Shown piece after piece: positions 11,269 to 11,804 of a stretch of 11,804 nucleotides of DNA; the first letter of the stretch is position 1; each line of letters starts with the position of its first letter. The stretch comes from Gp6-AA40 sp050742535 (lineage in GTDB: Bacteria; Acidobacteriota; Vicinamibacteria; Vicinamibacterales; UBA2999). The notes below the pieces were generated by a model. That model ran no database searches and was not told the origin of the DNA. It saw only the letters and a program-made list of their open reading frames with translations. The position numbers were made by a program, and so were the translations under genes. Location of the stretch: NCBI GenBank assembly GCA_050742535.1, contig JBOGIQ010000180.1, forward strand, positions 1 through 11,804, in the 5' to 3' direction.

Positions 11269-11804
11269 ATGTTCGATCTCAATCGCCGCGACTTTCTCGC
11301 TCTTGCCGCCGCCCCGGTGCTGCTGCCGCAACGCGCCGTTTTCGCTCAAGGAGCTGCAGGGAAGGCTCCGCCGCTGCCTCGTCTGGGAAGCGGCCTGATG
11401 GTCTGCATGCACCAGGCGAGCTCGGAGCGCTTCGACTTCCGCACGGCGATGGAAGGCTACGCCAAGGCTGGCGTCCGGCTGGTCGAGCCGAACCTGCTCA
11501 AGGTGCGCGAGTTCGCGCAGAAGGAGGGCGGTCCGGCGGCGGCCGAACGGCTGCTCGATGATCTCGGGCTGCTTCCGGCATCGACGAGCAACCAGCTCTT
11601 CCTGATGGAACCCGGCGAGCAGCGCCTCAAGAGCATCGAGGAGCTGAAGTGGAAGGTCGAGATGATCCAGGCCATCGGCGCCGATCGGATCGTCACGCCC
11701 TCGGCAGGCACGGGCAATTACACGGAGGACGACTACAAGCGCGGCGTGGACAACATGCGCGAGGCGGCCGAGATCGCGAAGCCGTTCGGCGTGACGCTGA
11801 TGCT
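11269..11804 (+). CDS. Tat-exported sugar isomerase/epimerase-like TIM-barrel protein, N-terminal part
   Basis: The first 178 codons are visible; the gene runs off the right edge. N5-R-R-D-F-L-A-L-A-A-A-P is a twin-arginine signal followed by V-F-A-Q at about 24-27, so export by Tat and a periplasmic location are likely. The body matches the xylose-isomerase-like TIM-barrel superfamily: D-F-R-T-A-M-E-G-Y-A-K-A-G-V-R-L-V-E-P (beta1/alpha1), L-L-D-D-L-G-L-L-P-A-S-T (beta2), K-W-K-V-E-M-I-Q-A-I-G-A-D-R-I-V-T-P (alpha3/beta4), N-M-R-E-A-A-E-I-A-K-P-F-G-V-T-L-M-L (beta5). Such secreted versions are frequent in soil bacteria and are thought to act on sugars or cyclitols; the substrate is unknown. 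ATG 11269 with GGAAGG 11 nt upstream. Metal ligands lie beyond the edge. Confidence 0.82.
   Translation, partial: MFDLNRRDFLALAAAPVLLPQRAVFAQGAAGKAPPLPRLGSGLMVCMHQASSERFDFRTAMEGYAKAGVRLVEPNLLKVREFAQKEGGPAAAERLLDDLGLLPASTSNQLFLMEPGEQRLKSIEELKWKVEMIQAIGADRIVTPSAGTGNYTEDDYKRGVDNMREAAEIAKPFGVTLM

Noticed and set aside
11220..11561. 113-codon plus-strand frame starting in the REP element
   Set aside because: It is out of frame with the Tat-signal TIM-barrel gene; its N-terminus is only the translated REP repeat.

Overview
The window is high-GC bacterial DNA with dense, short-gapped genes on both strands. It looks like an environmental Acidobacteriota genome, probably of the Vicinamibacteria type. 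That placement is inferred from gene content: a secreted PWGHPDIQGTW-type protein, a TonB-dependent receptor with a carboxypeptidase-regulatory N-terminus, a Clp_N protein with a DUF3738/TIGR03435-like tail, GTG/TTG starts, and abundant REP-like palindromes and heptamer repeats. No rRNA, tRNA, CRISPR array, transposase or phage gene is visible.

Layout. At 1-219 (minus) is the start of an exported DUF4136-like protein, divergent from a GNAT acetyltransferase (273-713). Two small plus-strand lipoproteins follow, at 808-1242 (SdrD B-like, calcium-loop type) and 1416-1832 (unknown). A convergent intergenic repeat/hairpin block (1842-1917) separates them from a minus-strand group read leftward. 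That group is a CBS-MgtE Mg2+ transporter lacking the N domain (5106-6092), a TonB-dependent receptor (2740-5037) and a membrane-anchored repeat protein (1918-2652). A divergent promoter region (6093-6220) then leads into a plus-strand series: REC-MEDS response regulator (6221-7141), VOC protein (7154-7525), three-helix membrane protein (7522-7761), GT2 glycosyltransferase (7758-8483), DinB-family protein (8533-9054) and secreted protein (9125-10282). The first four are tightly packed, with two GTGA start/stop overlaps, and are probably one operon.

The right end holds a minus-strand gene (10343-11218) encoding two Clp_N repeats fused to a DUF3738-like C-terminus with no AAA+ ATPase. It is bracketed by two perfect 28-bp inverted copies of a REP-like palindrome. 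One copy lies in the convergent gap and the other lies 6 nt upstream of the start codon. A Tat-exported sugar isomerase/epimerase-like TIM-barrel protein begins at 11269 and runs off the window.

The most unusual features are three tandem heptanucleotide arrays of unrelated sequence: CCTCCTA (748-789), ACCAACC (1890-1917) and TCAGGGA (8493-8527). All lie at gene boundaries and all are G-rich on one strand. The REP-bracketed Clp_N/DUF3738 fusion is the other main point of interest. No complete, clearly new multi-gene system is evident.
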